A stretch of 64,000 nucleotides of DNA, taken from contig NZ_CP121668.1 of NCBI RefSeq assembly GCF_029714425.1, positions 9,507,501-9,571,500 on the forward strand, read 5' to 3'. The notes beneath the pieces are model-generated. The model had not been told where the DNA came from. It was given only the letters and a program-made list of their open reading frames with translations, and did not search any database. Each line of letters starts with the position of its first letter. The stretch's first letter is position 1. Of this stretch, positions 34,503 through 42,862 are shown piece after piece. The translations under genes and the position numbers were made by a program. This stretch comes from Bradyrhizobium sp. CB2312 (lineage in GTDB: Bacteria; Pseudomonadota; Alphaproteobacteria; Rhizobiales; Xanthobacteraceae).

Positions 34503-34679
34503 ATGGAAGACGAGGACATCGCCCTCAACAGCGTGCTCGGCCTGGAATTGAACCGCGTGTTTTTCGCCGTCCGTGAAACGGCAAACAAGCAGAAGATCAT
34601 CGAGTTCGCGCGCGAGGTGCTGCAAAGCGAGCGCACCAAGCCGGCAGACACCGCCTCGCCCGAAGGCCCGGCGAGCTAG
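34503..34679 (+). CDS. Small conserved-looking protein gene, 58 residues
   Basis: Frame ATG at 34503 to TAG at 34679, divergent from luxR. The product begins MEDEDIALNSVLGLELNRVF and has a helical core FFAVRETANKQKIIEFAREV, ending in a polar tail. Codon use matches neighbouring genes, and GCGGGAAAACCACG precedes the ATG. No family is recognised; a role linked to luxR is possible only by position. Confidence 0.5.
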   Translation: MEDEDIALNSVLGLELNRVFFAVRETANKQKIIEFAREVLQSERTKPADTASPEGPAS

Positions 34680-35109
34680 AACGCTGTTGCAGCAAGTGGC
34701 GCCGATGAAACAGATCGCGCGACGACGCCACCGTTCCATTTGAACGCGCAGATTTTAGTCGAAACACTCTGACCGCGAGGTTGGGCTTCCCTTCTCCCCT
34801 TGTGGGAGAAGGTGGCATAGGCGGCCTACGGCCGCCGTTCTTAAGAACGCCGAGGCAAAGCTTCGGCTATCGCGCCGGATGAGGGGTCTCCCTCCGCGAA
34901 TCCAATTCCCATTTGAAGTCGCGGACAGAGACCCCTCACCCGTCTCGCCGCTACGCGGCGAGCCACCCTCTCCCACAAGGGGAGAGGGCAAGAGTAAGCC
35001 ACTATCCGCTCACGTCGCCGGTCACTTGCCGCTGGCTGACATCACGGTTCTCGTGAGATGATCGCCGTCACGATCTCTATCGGATGCCAATCCTTCGGAT
35101 GCCACGACC
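34680..35109. other. Intergenic region with a long palindromic repeat
   Basis: About 430 bases without a supported gene. It is mostly the repeat at 34785-34995 plus the promoter region of the LysR gene. Short frames inside the repeat are artefacts. Confidence 0.6.
34785..34995. repeat. Palindromic repeat (CTTCTCCCCTTGTGGGAGAAGG type)
   Basis: CCCTTCTCCCCTTGTGGGAG at the left and CCCTCTCCCACAAGGGGAGA at the right, with GGATGAGGGGTCTC inverted as GAGACCCCTCACC towards the centre. It is related to the elements at 38272-38413 and 47533-47682. Confidence 0.75.
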
Positions 35110-36048
35110 ATGATGACGCTGCGCCAGGTTGAAGTGATCCGTGCCGTGATGGTGACGGGCACCATCGGCGGCGCGGCCAAGCTGCTCAACGTCTCGGCGC
35201 CGGGGATCAGCCGGCTCGTCAAATACACCGAGCGCTCGCTCGGCATCCGCTTCTTCCAGCGCCAGAACGGGCGCTATTTCCCGACGCCGGAAGCCGAGAA
35301 CATTTTCGAGCAGATCAACGGCGTCTACAAGAAGGTCGACGATCTCTCCGAGATCATCTCCAAGATCGGCCGTGGCGGACTGTCTGAGCTGCGCATCGGC
35401 TCGGTGCCGAGCATCTCGCAGGTGATGGTGCCGCGCGCGATCGAGCGAGTCCGGCGCCGCTATCCCGATCTCGGCATCGACATCAACATCCTCAAGCTCG
35501 AGGAAGCCATCGACTATCTCCTGCTCGGGCGCGGCGAGTGCGTCGCGATGAGCTACCGTCTGGAGCATTCCGGGCTCGACTTCATGCCGCTCGCCTCGGG
35601 CGAGCTCTACTGCATCGTGCCGCCCGGCCACGAGCTGGCCGGCCGCAAGCAGGTCTCCGCCGCCGAGATCACCCGCTACCCGCTGATCGGCATCGATCCC
35701 AACGATCCTTACGGCCGGATCATGGCGGAGATGTTCGCGCGCCACCGGCTCGACTACAACATCACCATCCGCGCGCGCTTCGGCACCACGGTGTGTGCGC
35801 TGGTGAAGGCGGGCCTCGGCATCGCCATCATCGACCAGTTCACGGTGGCCCATGGCGGCTATCCCGGCATCGAGCTGTTGAAGATCACCGAGCCGACACG
35901 GTTCGACACCTATATCGCGGTCAAGCGCGGCGCGCCGCTGTCGCTGCATGTCGAATATTTCATCGAGTCCCTGCGCGCCGAAATGCGCGCCGTCGAACCG
36001 TCGCGCGGCAACGGCAAGGCCGTTCCGGCGCGCGGGCGCAGGAAATAA
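35110..36048 (+). CDS. LysR-type transcriptional regulator of the quinate/shikimate operon
   Basis: 312 residues. Winged helix at 1-65 (LRQVEVIRAVMVTGTIGGAA, KLLNVSAPGISRLVKYTERS), with a periplasmic-binding-protein-like effector domain at 95-295 containing LRIGSVPSISQVMVPRAIER and ARFGTTVCALVKAGLGIAII. Two adjacent ATGs start the frame; the first is used. It precedes a shikimate dehydrogenase gene by 144 bases on the same strand, unlike the usual divergent LysR arrangement, and the gap has two GTTAGG repeats (36055, 36085). It probably senses a pathway acid and controls the genes that follow. Confidence 0.85.
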   Translation: MMTLRQVEVIRAVMVTGTIGGAAKLLNVSAPGISRLVKYTERSLGIRFFQRQNGRYFPTPEAENIFEQINGVYKKVDDLSEIISKIGRGGLSELRIGSVPSISQVMVPRAIERVRRRYPDLGIDINILKLEEAIDYLLLGRGECVAMSYRLEHSGLDFMPLASGELYCIVPPGHELAGRKQVSAAEITRYPLIGIDPNDPYGRIMAEMFARHRLDYNITIRARFGTTVCALVKAGLGIAIIDQFTVAHGGYPGIELLKITEPTRFDTYIAVKRGAPLSLHVEYFIESLRAEMRAVEPSRGNGKAVPARGRRK

Positions 36049-36192
36049 CATTATGTTAGGTTTGCCCAATAAAAGGGTAATTGTGTTAGGCGGAGGAAAG
36101 GCTATCGTTGCGGCTGGAAGCCCCTTGGAATTGCGCGGGTTTCACCGCTAATGGCCGGGGACCGAACGCTCCCAACGAGACAGTAGCGAACC

Positions 36193-37071
36193 ATGTCGAA
36201 GCGCAGATATTCCGTCAGCAAGAAGCTCCTCACCGGCCTGATCGGCGCGCCGATCGCGCATTCCGCATCCCCCGCCATGCATGAGCGCGCCGCCGAGGCG
36301 CTCGGCCTGCGTGGTCATTACCAGCTCATCGAGGTTGCCGGTGCCGATGCGACCGGCCTCAGCATGATGCTCGAGGGCGTGCGGCGGCTCGGCTTTGCCG
36401 GCGTCAACGTCACGTTTCCCTACAAGGAAGCGGTGGTCCCGCTGCTCGACGAGCTGGCCACGACCGCGGCCACCATGGCGGCCGTCAATACGGTCGTCGT
36501 CAAGGATGGCCGCCTGATCGGCCACAATACCGACACCACCGGCTTCGCGCGCGCCGTCAAGCCGCTGCTGGCGCCCACTGGAAATGCGGTGGCCGTCATC
36601 GGCACCGGCGGCGTCGGCAAGGCAATCGCCTTTGCGCTCGCAAGCCTGAAGGTCGCTGACCTGCGCATCTTCGACAGCGAGCCGGCGCGGGCCGAGAAAC
36701 TCGCCGCGCTGCTGGCCAAGCATGGCGGCGCGCGGGTGGCCGGCAGCGTCGAGGACGCACTGGACGGCGCAACCGGCCTCATCAACGGCACGCCGGTCGG
36801 CATGCTGCCGAACCGGGACACCCCGGTCGCGCCGGCGCTTCTGCGCAAAAACCTGTGGGTAGCCGACGCCGTCTATTCGCCGCTGATCACGCCGCTCCTT
36901 GCCGCAGCGCAAGAGAAGGGTGCCCGGATCATGACCGGGCGCGAGCTTGCGATCTACCAGGCCGCCGACGCCTTCGAACTGTTCACAGGCCTTGCCCCAT
37001 CGACCGAAGTCATGGGAGAGGCTTTTGACGCCGTGATGGCCGCGCGCAGCGCCGCGTATCAGGCGGCTTGA
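36193..37071 (+). CDS. aroE: Shikimate/quinate dehydrogenase (catabolic AroE paralogue)
   Basis: 292 residues. The substrate loop IGAPIAHSASPAMHERA carries the S-x-S shikimate contacts (S24, S26). The catalytic dyad is K78 (VNVTFPYKEAVVPL) and D114 (HNTDTTGF). The Rossmann motif VIGTGGVGKAIAFAL follows at about 135-150. It oxidises shikimate (or quinate) to the 3-dehydro acid. Its place at the head of a transporter/dehydratase operon argues for a catabolic role and not for the biosynthetic AroE. AGACAGTAGCGAACC precedes the ATG. Confidence 0.87.
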   Translation: MSKRRYSVSKKLLTGLIGAPIAHSASPAMHERAAEALGLRGHYQLIEVAGADATGLSMMLEGVRRLGFAGVNVTFPYKEAVVPLLDELATTAATMAAVNTVVVKDGRLIGHNTDTTGFARAVKPLLAPTGNAVAVIGTGGVGKAIAFALASLKVADLRIFDSEPARAEKLAALLAKHGGARVAGSVEDALDGATGLINGTPVGMLPNRDTPVAPALLRKNLWVADAVYSPLITPLLAAAQEKGARIMTGRELAIYQAADAFELFTGLAPSTEVMGEAFDAVMAARSAAYQAA

Positions 37072-37127
37072 AGCGAAGCGGCCGGACACAAGGCCGCTTG
37101 CAACATTGAATACGGGAGGAGAGGACG

Positions 37128-38258
37128 ATGAGATCAACGCTACTGGTGGGCGCGCTGCTCACCGCAATCACGACGACGGGCGCGCTCGCCCAGGCCATCA
37201 AGCTCGCCGACGTCGCCGAGCTGTCGGGCGGCGGCGCCACCGTCGGCACCAACTGGAAGAACGGCATCGATCTCGCCATCGAGGAGATCAACGCCAAGGG
37301 CGGCGTGCTCGGCCGCAAGCTCGAGGTCAGCCATGCCGACTCGCAGTCCAACCCCGGCGTTGCCCGCGCCCAAGTGCAGAAGGCGCTCGATGCCGAGCCC
37401 TATGTGCTGCTCGGGCCCGGCTATTCCGGCTCGGTGAAGGTCACCGCGCCGCTGGCGGCCGAAGCCGGCATCGCGCAGATCATGGGTGGCGAAGCCGCCG
37501 AGCTGACGCAAGCCGGAAACAAGTTCCTGTTCCGCACCTCGTTCGGCCAGCAATCCTCGATGCCGAAGGTCGCAAAGTACATCCACGACGAGATGAAGGC
37601 GAAGTCGGTGGCGGTGGTCTGGGTCAACAATGATTTCGGCCGCGGCGGCCGCGACGTCGTCGTCAAGGAGCTCGATCGGCTCGGCTCCAAGGTGGTCGCC
37701 GATCTCTCGACCGAAGCCGGCCAGGCCGACTTCGCCGCCGACGTCGGTAAGATCAAGGCCGCCAATCCCGACGCCGTCTTCGTCTATCTCAACGAGGAAG
37801 AGAGCGCGCGCATCCTGAAGGAACTGAAGCGCCAGGGCGTCACCGCGCCGCTGATGGGCGAGACCACGCTGATCGGCCAGAAGGTGATCGAGCTCGCGGG
37901 CGACGCCGCCAACGGCGCGCGCGGCCATGTCGGCCTCACCACCGACGCGCCGGTCGACCTGATCAAGGCATTTCGCGAAAAGTTTTCCAAGAAGTACAAT
38001 TACGTGCCCGATCATAACGGCCTGAAGGGCTATCTCGCCGTCTACATGGTGAAGGCCACCACCGAAAAGATGGGCAAGGTCGATTCCAAGGCGTTCGCCG
38101 ACACGCTGCATGGTCTGACCATCAAGGCCGCAGACGAGCCCGGCATCCTGATGGACGTCACCTTCGACGCGAACGGCGACATCGATCGCCAGAGCTTTCT
38201 GGTCGAGGTGGTCGAGGGCAAGCAGGTCGTGAAGCAGGTGCTGCCGAAGGTGAAGTGA
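37128..38258 (+). CDS. livK: Periplasmic binding protein of a Liv-type importer, probable quinate/shikimate receptor
   Basis: 376 residues. Signal peptide MRSTLLVGALLTAITTTGAL, cleaved near ALAQA. The type I periplasmic fold has KLADVAELSGGGATVGTNWK, GIDLAIEEINAKGGVLGRKL and LLGPGYSGSVKVTAPLAAEA. GGGAGGAGAGGACG precedes the ATG. The gene follows the shikimate dehydrogenase by 56 bases and precedes livHMGF, with a palindromic repeat after its stop. The ligand is inferred from flanking enzymes. Confidence 0.88.
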   Translation: MRSTLLVGALLTAITTTGALAQAIKLADVAELSGGGATVGTNWKNGIDLAIEEINAKGGVLGRKLEVSHADSQSNPGVARAQVQKALDAEPYVLLGPGYSGSVKVTAPLAAEAGIAQIMGGEAAELTQAGNKFLFRTSFGQQSSMPKVAKYIHDEMKAKSVAVVWVNNDFGRGGRDVVVKELDRLGSKVVADLSTEAGQADFAADVGKIKAANPDAVFVYLNEEESARILKELKRQGVTAPLMGETTLIGQKVIELAGDAANGARGHVGLTTDAPVDLIKAFREKFSKKYNYVPDHNGLKGYLAVYMVKATTEKMGKVDSKAFADTLHGLTIKAADEPGILMDVTFDANGDIDRQSFLVEVVEGKQVVKQVLPKVK

Positions 38259-38271
38259 GGGACGCGGTCTT

Positions 38272-38413
38272 TCACCTCTCCCCGCTTGCGGGGAGAGGTC
38301 GGATCGCATCGAAGATGCGATCCGGGTGAGGGGCCTCTCCGCGAGTCCATTGCCACCGAATTCGCGGAGACGCCCCTCACCCCGACCCTCTCCCCGCAAG
38401 CGGGGAGAGGGGG
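38272..38413. repeat. Palindromic repeat (CTCTCCCCGCTTGCGGGGAGAG type) between receptor and permease genes
   Basis: Each end carries a hairpin: CTCTCCCCGCTTGCGGGGAG at the left, CTCTCCCCGCAAGCGGGGAG at the right. Inner GGGTGAGGGGCCTCTCCGCG is inverted as CGCGGAGACGCCCCTCACCC. It lies between livK and livH and may give more receptor than permease. Confidence 0.75.
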
Positions 38414-38448
38414 AAGTCAGAGCGGCGCTAGGGACACGAGAGAGGAAG

Positions 38449-39324
38449 ATGTCCAACCTATTCGATCTTCTGGTCGCAGGACTGGCCACCGGCGCTATCT
38501 ACGCGCTGGTTGCGGTCGGCTTCACGCTGCTGTGGCAGACCTCGCAGACCATCAATTTCGCCCAAGGCGAGTTCGTGATGCTGCCGGCGTTCCTGATGCT
38601 GGCGGCGATGCATGCCGGCGCACCGTTCTGGCTCGCCATCATCCTCGGCATCCTGCTGTCGATGATCCTGCTGGGCCTTGCCTTCAAGATGCTGCTGGTC
38701 GATCCCATGATGCGTCACGGCGTGTTGCCGCTCGCAATCGCGACCATGGCGCTCGCCATCGGCATCAAGGAGGCCGTCAAGCAGTTCTTCAGCGCGGAGG
38801 CTTCGCCCTTCCCGTCGATCGTGCCGACCGGTGACATCGCCATCCTCGGTCACGCCGTCTCGCTGCAAAGCATCGGCGTCCTCGTCGTCGCTATCCTTGC
38901 CGTCCTCGGTCTGACGACGCTGCTCAACCGCACCTCGCTCGGCCACCAGATGCAGGCGGCGGCGCAGAACCCGACGGTCGCGCGCATCATCGGCGTCCCG
39001 GTCGAGCGCATGATCCTCTTGACCTTCCTGATCAACGCCTTCCTGGTTGCACTGGCCTCGCTGCTGATCACGCCGATTTATCTCGCAAAGTTCTCCTCAG
39101 GCGAGGTGCTGGGCCAGGCCGCCTTCATCGCCGCGATCGTCGGCGGCTTCAACCAAGTCCGCGGCGCGATCGCCGGCGGCCTCTTGATCGGCGTGCTCGA
39201 CAATCTCGCGGCATCCTATGTCTCGACGCAGTACCGCGCGGCGGTGCCGCTGATCTTCCTGATCGTCGTCATCCTGTTCCGGCCGCAAGGACTGCTCGGC
39301 CGCGCCGAGGAGCGCACGGTATGA
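38449..39324 (+). CDS. livH: ABC importer permease, LivH type
   Basis: 291 residues from the ATG at 38449 (AGAGGAAG directly upstream; the frame reaches back into the repeat but has no site). Hydrophobic, with GLATGAIYALVAVGFTLLWQ, INFAQGEFVMLPAFLMLAAM (the N-F-A-Q-G block) and GGFNQVRGAIAGGLLIGVLD. It forms the membrane channel with LivM; the next gene overlaps by ATGA. Part of livKHMGF. Confidence 0.9.
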   Translation: MSNLFDLLVAGLATGAIYALVAVGFTLLWQTSQTINFAQGEFVMLPAFLMLAAMHAGAPFWLAIILGILLSMILLGLAFKMLLVDPMMRHGVLPLAIATMALAIGIKEAVKQFFSAEASPFPSIVPTGDIAILGHAVSLQSIGVLVVAILAVLGLTTLLNRTSLGHQMQAAAQNPTVARIIGVPVERMILLTFLINAFLVALASLLITPIYLAKFSSGEVLGQAAFIAAIVGGFNQVRGAIAGGLLIGVLDNLAASYVSTQYRAAVPLIFLIVVILFRPQGLLGRAEERTV

Positions 39325-40319
39325 GCGGCTTCGCCAAGCCCCTGAAGATCGCGCTCGGCCTCATCGTCATCGCCGGCCTCATCGTCGTCCCCATGAACTT
39401 CAACCGCTATGGCCTGTTCATCCTGAGCCAGTGGGCGGTGATGACCATCGCCGCGATGGGCCTCAACCTCACGCTCGGCTATGCCGGCCAGGTCTCTCTG
39501 GCGCAGGGCGCCTTTGTCGGCATCGGCGCCTATGCTGCGGCGATCATGACGACCCATGGCTGGCCGTTGCCAGCCGCGATCTTGGTCGCGATTGCCTTGA
39601 GCTTCGCGGTCGGCTGGGTGCTCGGCTATCCCGCGCTGCGCGTGCAGCACCACTACCTCGCCTTCGTCACGCTGGCCTTCTCGACGCTGGCTTTCCTCGT
39701 ATTCCGCAACGAGAGTTGGCTCACCGGCGGCATCTACGGCATCTCCAATATCCCGCGCCCGCACTTCTTCGGCATTGCTACCAACAAGCCGCTGCCGTTC
39801 TACTATGTCTGCCTCGGCTCGCTCGCGATCGTCTCGCTGGCGGTATGGTGGCTGATCCGCTCGCCCTGGGGCCGCGCCTTCATGGCGCTGCGCGAGAATC
39901 CCTTGCGCGCGCAATCGCTCGGCATCGACACACGGCGCTACACGCTGATGGCGTTCGCGATCGGCTCGGCGCTAGGCGGCGTCGCCGGTGCGCTCTATGC
40001 ACCGCTGACGCAATATATCGATCCTGTTCCCTTCAACCTGTCGCTCTCGCTCGATCTGTTGATGATGGTGATCGTCGGCGGTGCCGGCTTCTATTTCGGC
40101 CCGTTCCTAGGGGCGATGATCGCGGTGCTGCTGCCGGAATGGCTGCGCTTCACCGAAGGCTACTATCTGATGCTCTACGCGGTCGCGGTAATGCTGCTGC
40201 TGATCTGGTCGCCGACCGGCATTCTGGGAATCCTCGATCGCTACATGGCCGCGCGGCGCACCAAGGCGGCTTCCGCGCTGCGCGCCGTCGCCAAATCGCG
40301 CCTGGAGACGGTGCAATGA
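39321..40319 (+). CDS. livM: ABC importer permease, LivM type
   Basis: 332 residues. LivM features: AAMGLNLTLGYAGQVSLAQG, FRNESWLTGGIYGISNIPRP, and LRENPLRAQSLGIDTRRYTL, which is the cytoplasmic coupling loop. The start overlaps the livH stop and the stop overlaps the livG start (ATGA both times), so the four genes are translationally coupled. Confidence 0.9.
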   Translation: MSGFAKPLKIALGLIVIAGLIVVPMNFNRYGLFILSQWAVMTIAAMGLNLTLGYAGQVSLAQGAFVGIGAYAAAIMTTHGWPLPAAILVAIALSFAVGWVLGYPALRVQHHYLAFVTLAFSTLAFLVFRNESWLTGGIYGISNIPRPHFFGIATNKPLPFYYVCLGSLAIVSLAVWWLIRSPWGRAFMALRENPLRAQSLGIDTRRYTLMAFAIGSALGGVAGALYAPLTQYIDPVPFNLSLSLDLLMMVIVGGAGFYFGPFLGAMIAVLLPEWLRFTEGYYLMLYAVAVMLLLIWSPTGILGILDRYMAARRTKAASALRAVAKSRLETVQ

Positions 40320-41059
40320 GCGCGGTCCTCGAAGTCACTGACATCAAGAAGAACTTTGGCGGCATCAGCGCCGTCGACGGCGTCTCCTTCGACGTGCGCG
40401 AAGGCGAGATCCTCGGCCTGATCGGCCCGAACGGCTGCGGCAAGTCCACGCTGTTCAACTGCATCCTCGGCCAGCTCACGCCGTCGGGTGGCGAGGTGAA
40501 GCTCGACGGCAAGACCGTCACGGGCCTCCGTCCTTCCGAGCTCAACAAGTTAGGGGTCAGCCGCACCTTCCAGCTCTTGCAGGTGTTCCCAAAACTTTCG
40601 GTGCGCGAGAACCTGATCCTCGCCGGGCAGGAGCACCAGGGCAACATGGCCTCACGCCTGGTCGGCCGCTCCGACGCCGGACTGACTGATGCCGCCAACC
40701 AGATGATCGGCTTCTTCAAGCTCGATCATCTCGCCGACGAGCCCGCAGGCGGCCTCTCCTATGGCCAGCAAAAGCTGCTCGACGCCGCCATGGCTTTCAT
40801 GGGCGGGCCCCGCCTCGTGCTGCTCGACGAGCCCGCAGGCGGTGTCAACCCGTCGATGCTGGCAGACCTTAAGGACCGCCTGGTCGCGATCAACCGCGAG
40901 AAGAACGCGACCTTCGTCGTGATCGAGCACAACATGGAATTCGTGATGTCGCTGTGCTCGCGCGTGATGGTGATGGCGGAAGGCAAGGTGCTGGCGATGG
41001 GACGGCCCGACGAGGTGCGGAGAAATCCCGCCGTGATCGAAGCCTATCTCGGACATTGA
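40316..41059 (+). CDS. livG: ABC importer ATPase, LivG type
   Basis: 247 residues starting inside the livM stop overlap. Walker A GPNGCGKST, LGVSRTFQLLQVFPKLSVRE (LivG-specific), signature LSYGQQKLLDAAMAF, Walker B LVLLDEPAGGVNP, and switch EHNMEFVM. A cysteine in the P-loop (NGCGKS) replaces the more usual Ala, a tolerated change. It works with LivF. Confidence 0.9.
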   Translation: MSAVLEVTDIKKNFGGISAVDGVSFDVREGEILGLIGPNGCGKSTLFNCILGQLTPSGGEVKLDGKTVTGLRPSELNKLGVSRTFQLLQVFPKLSVRENLILAGQEHQGNMASRLVGRSDAGLTDAANQMIGFFKLDHLADEPAGGLSYGQQKLLDAAMAFMGGPRLVLLDEPAGGVNPSMLADLKDRLVAINREKNATFVVIEHNMEFVMSLCSRVMVMAEGKVLAMGRPDEVRRNPAVIEAYLGH

Positions 41060-41069
41060 GGACCAGACC

Positions 41070-41807
41070 ATGAGCGACCCGATCCTCTCGGTTCACAATC
41101 TCGTCGGCGGCTACGGCAAGATGACCATCCTGAACGGCACGAGCTTCGCCGTGCCGCAGGCGACCATCACCACCATCATCGGCCCGAACGGCGCCGGCAA
41201 ATCGACGGTGTTCAAGGCGATCTTCGGCCTTCTGAAGCTGCGCGAAGGCAAGATCAGCTTCGCCGGCCGCGACGTCACCAATCTGAGCCAGCGCGCGCTG
41301 CTCAATGCCGGCATCTGCTATGTGCCGCAGGGCCGCAACATCTTTCCCGAGCTGTCGGTGCGCCACAACATCGAGCTCGGCGGCGTCGCCGCCGGGAAGG
41401 GCCTCGACCTGCCGACGCGGATCGAGGCCGCACTCGACCTGTTTCCCGCGCTGCGCCGCAAGTCGGCGCAGCAGGCCTCGACGCTCTCCGGCGGCGAGCA
41501 GAAGCAGCTCGAGATCGCCCGCTCGCTGCTGCTCGATCCAAAGCTCGTGCTGATCGACGAGCCCTCGATCGGCCTGTCGCCGCTGATGGTGCAGCAGACC
41601 TTCGACATCCTCAAATCCCTCCGTGACCGCGGCGTCACCATCCTGATGATCGAGCAGAACGCGCGCTCGGCGCTGGAAATCTCCGACATCGGCATCGTGC
41701 TCGAGCTCGGCCAGACCCGCATGGTCGACAAGGCCGACCGCATCCTGAACGATCCGCGCATCGGCCAGCTCTTCCTCGGCGGCGCCATGGAGGAGAGTGC
41801 GGCATGA
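41070..41807 (+). CDS. livF: ABC importer ATPase, LivF type
   Basis: 245 residues. Walker A GPNGAGKST, YVPQGRNIFPELSVRHNIEL (LivF-specific block), signature LSGGEQKQLEIARSL, Walker B LVLIDEPSIGLSP, and EQNARSALEISD. The next gene begins within its stop (ATGA), binding the transporter to the enzyme genes downstream in one operon. Confidence 0.9.
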   Translation: MSDPILSVHNLVGGYGKMTILNGTSFAVPQATITTIIGPNGAGKSTVFKAIFGLLKLREGKISFAGRDVTNLSQRALLNAGICYVPQGRNIFPELSVRHNIELGGVAAGKGLDLPTRIEAALDLFPALRRKSAQQASTLSGGEQKQLEIARSLLLDPKLVLIDEPSIGLSPLMVQQTFDILKSLRDRGVTILMIEQNARSALEISDIGIVLELGQTRMVDKADRILNDPRIGQLFLGGAMEESAA

Positions 41808-42862
41808 GCGCGCAAATGCGCATCGCGGTCGCCGGCGCCGGTCTGATCGGCCGCCGCCATATCGAATTGATCGCGGCATCGAAGGACTGCGTGCTGTCAG
41901 GCATTGCCGACCCCTCGCCTGCCGCGAAGGACTATGCGCGGTCGCATGGCGTGCCCTGGCATGTGGATCATCGCGCGCTGCTGGAGCAGGTCAAGCCCGA
42001 CGGCCTGATCATCGCCTCGCCCAACACGTTGCACCTGCCGATGGCCATCGACTGCGCCGAGGCCGGCGTCCCTGCATTGATCGAAAAGCCGGTGACAGAG
42101 ACCGTTGCCACCGCGCAGCGCCTCTGCGCTGCGATCAAGCGGACCGGCGTGCCGATGCTGGTCGGCCATCACCGCCGGCACAATCCGATCATCAAGGCTG
42201 CGCGCGAGGCCGTGGCGACCGGCAAGCTCGGCCAGCTCACCGCCGTGGTCGGGCTGTGGCTGCTCAAAAAGCCCGACGATTATTTCGACGCGGCGTGGCG
42301 GCGCGAGGCGGGCGGCGGCCCGCTGCTGATCAACCTCATCCATGACATCGACAATCTCCGCTTCATCTGCGGCGAGATCACTGAGGTGCAGGCGCTGACC
42401 TCGAACAAGATGCGCGGCTTCGCCGTCGAGGACACCGCGGCGCTGCTGCTGCGTTTTGCGAGCGGCGCGCTGGGAACGGTGACCGTGTCGGATGCGACGC
42501 CGGCGCCGTGGAGCTGGGAACTCTCCTCGGGCGAGAACGCTGCATACCCCAAGCAGGACCAGCCCTGCTACATCTTCTCCGGCACCAGCGGTTCGCTGTC
42601 CGTGCCGAATATGGAGCTGTGGTCATACGCACAGCAGCGCGGCTGGTACGCGCCGCTGTCGCGTAAGACCGTTGCGCCGCCCGCGTTCGATCCGCTGGTC
42701 GAGCAGCTCCGGCATTTCTGCGCGGTCATCGCCGGCCGCGAACAGGCGCTGATCACGGCCGAGGACGCGATGGGCACGCTCGCCGTCGTCGAAGCCGTCA
42801 GCGAGGCCGCGCGCACGGGCCAGACTATCTCTCCTAGGCGGATCATGGAGCAAGCAGCATGA
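41804..42862 (+). CDS. Gfo/Idh/MocA-family NAD(P)-dependent oxidoreductase
   Basis: 352 residues. N-terminal Rossmann motif AVAGAGLIGRRHIELIAAS, the consensus EKPVTETVATAQR (Lys in catalysis) at about residue 90, and the GGGPLLINLIHDIDNLRF block with the active-site His and Asp. Family members oxidise cyclic polyols and sugars (inositol, glucose), so quinate or a related cyclitol acid is a reasonable substrate beside shikimate dehydrogenase and dehydroshikimate dehydratase. It overlaps genes on both sides by ATGA. The exact reaction is not shown by sequence. Confidence 0.8.
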   Translation: MSAQMRIAVAGAGLIGRRHIELIAASKDCVLSGIADPSPAAKDYARSHGVPWHVDHRALLEQVKPDGLIIASPNTLHLPMAIDCAEAGVPALIEKPVTETVATAQRLCAAIKRTGVPMLVGHHRRHNPIIKAAREAVATGKLGQLTAVVGLWLLKKPDDYFDAAWRREAGGGPLLINLIHDIDNLRFICGEITEVQALTSNKMRGFAVEDTAALLLRFASGALGTVTVSDATPAPWSWELSSGENAAYPKQDQPCYIFSGTSGSLSVPNMELWSYAQQRGWYAPLSRKTVAPPAFDPLVEQLRHFCAVIAGREQALITAEDAMGTLAVVEAVSEAARTGQTISPRRIMEQAA

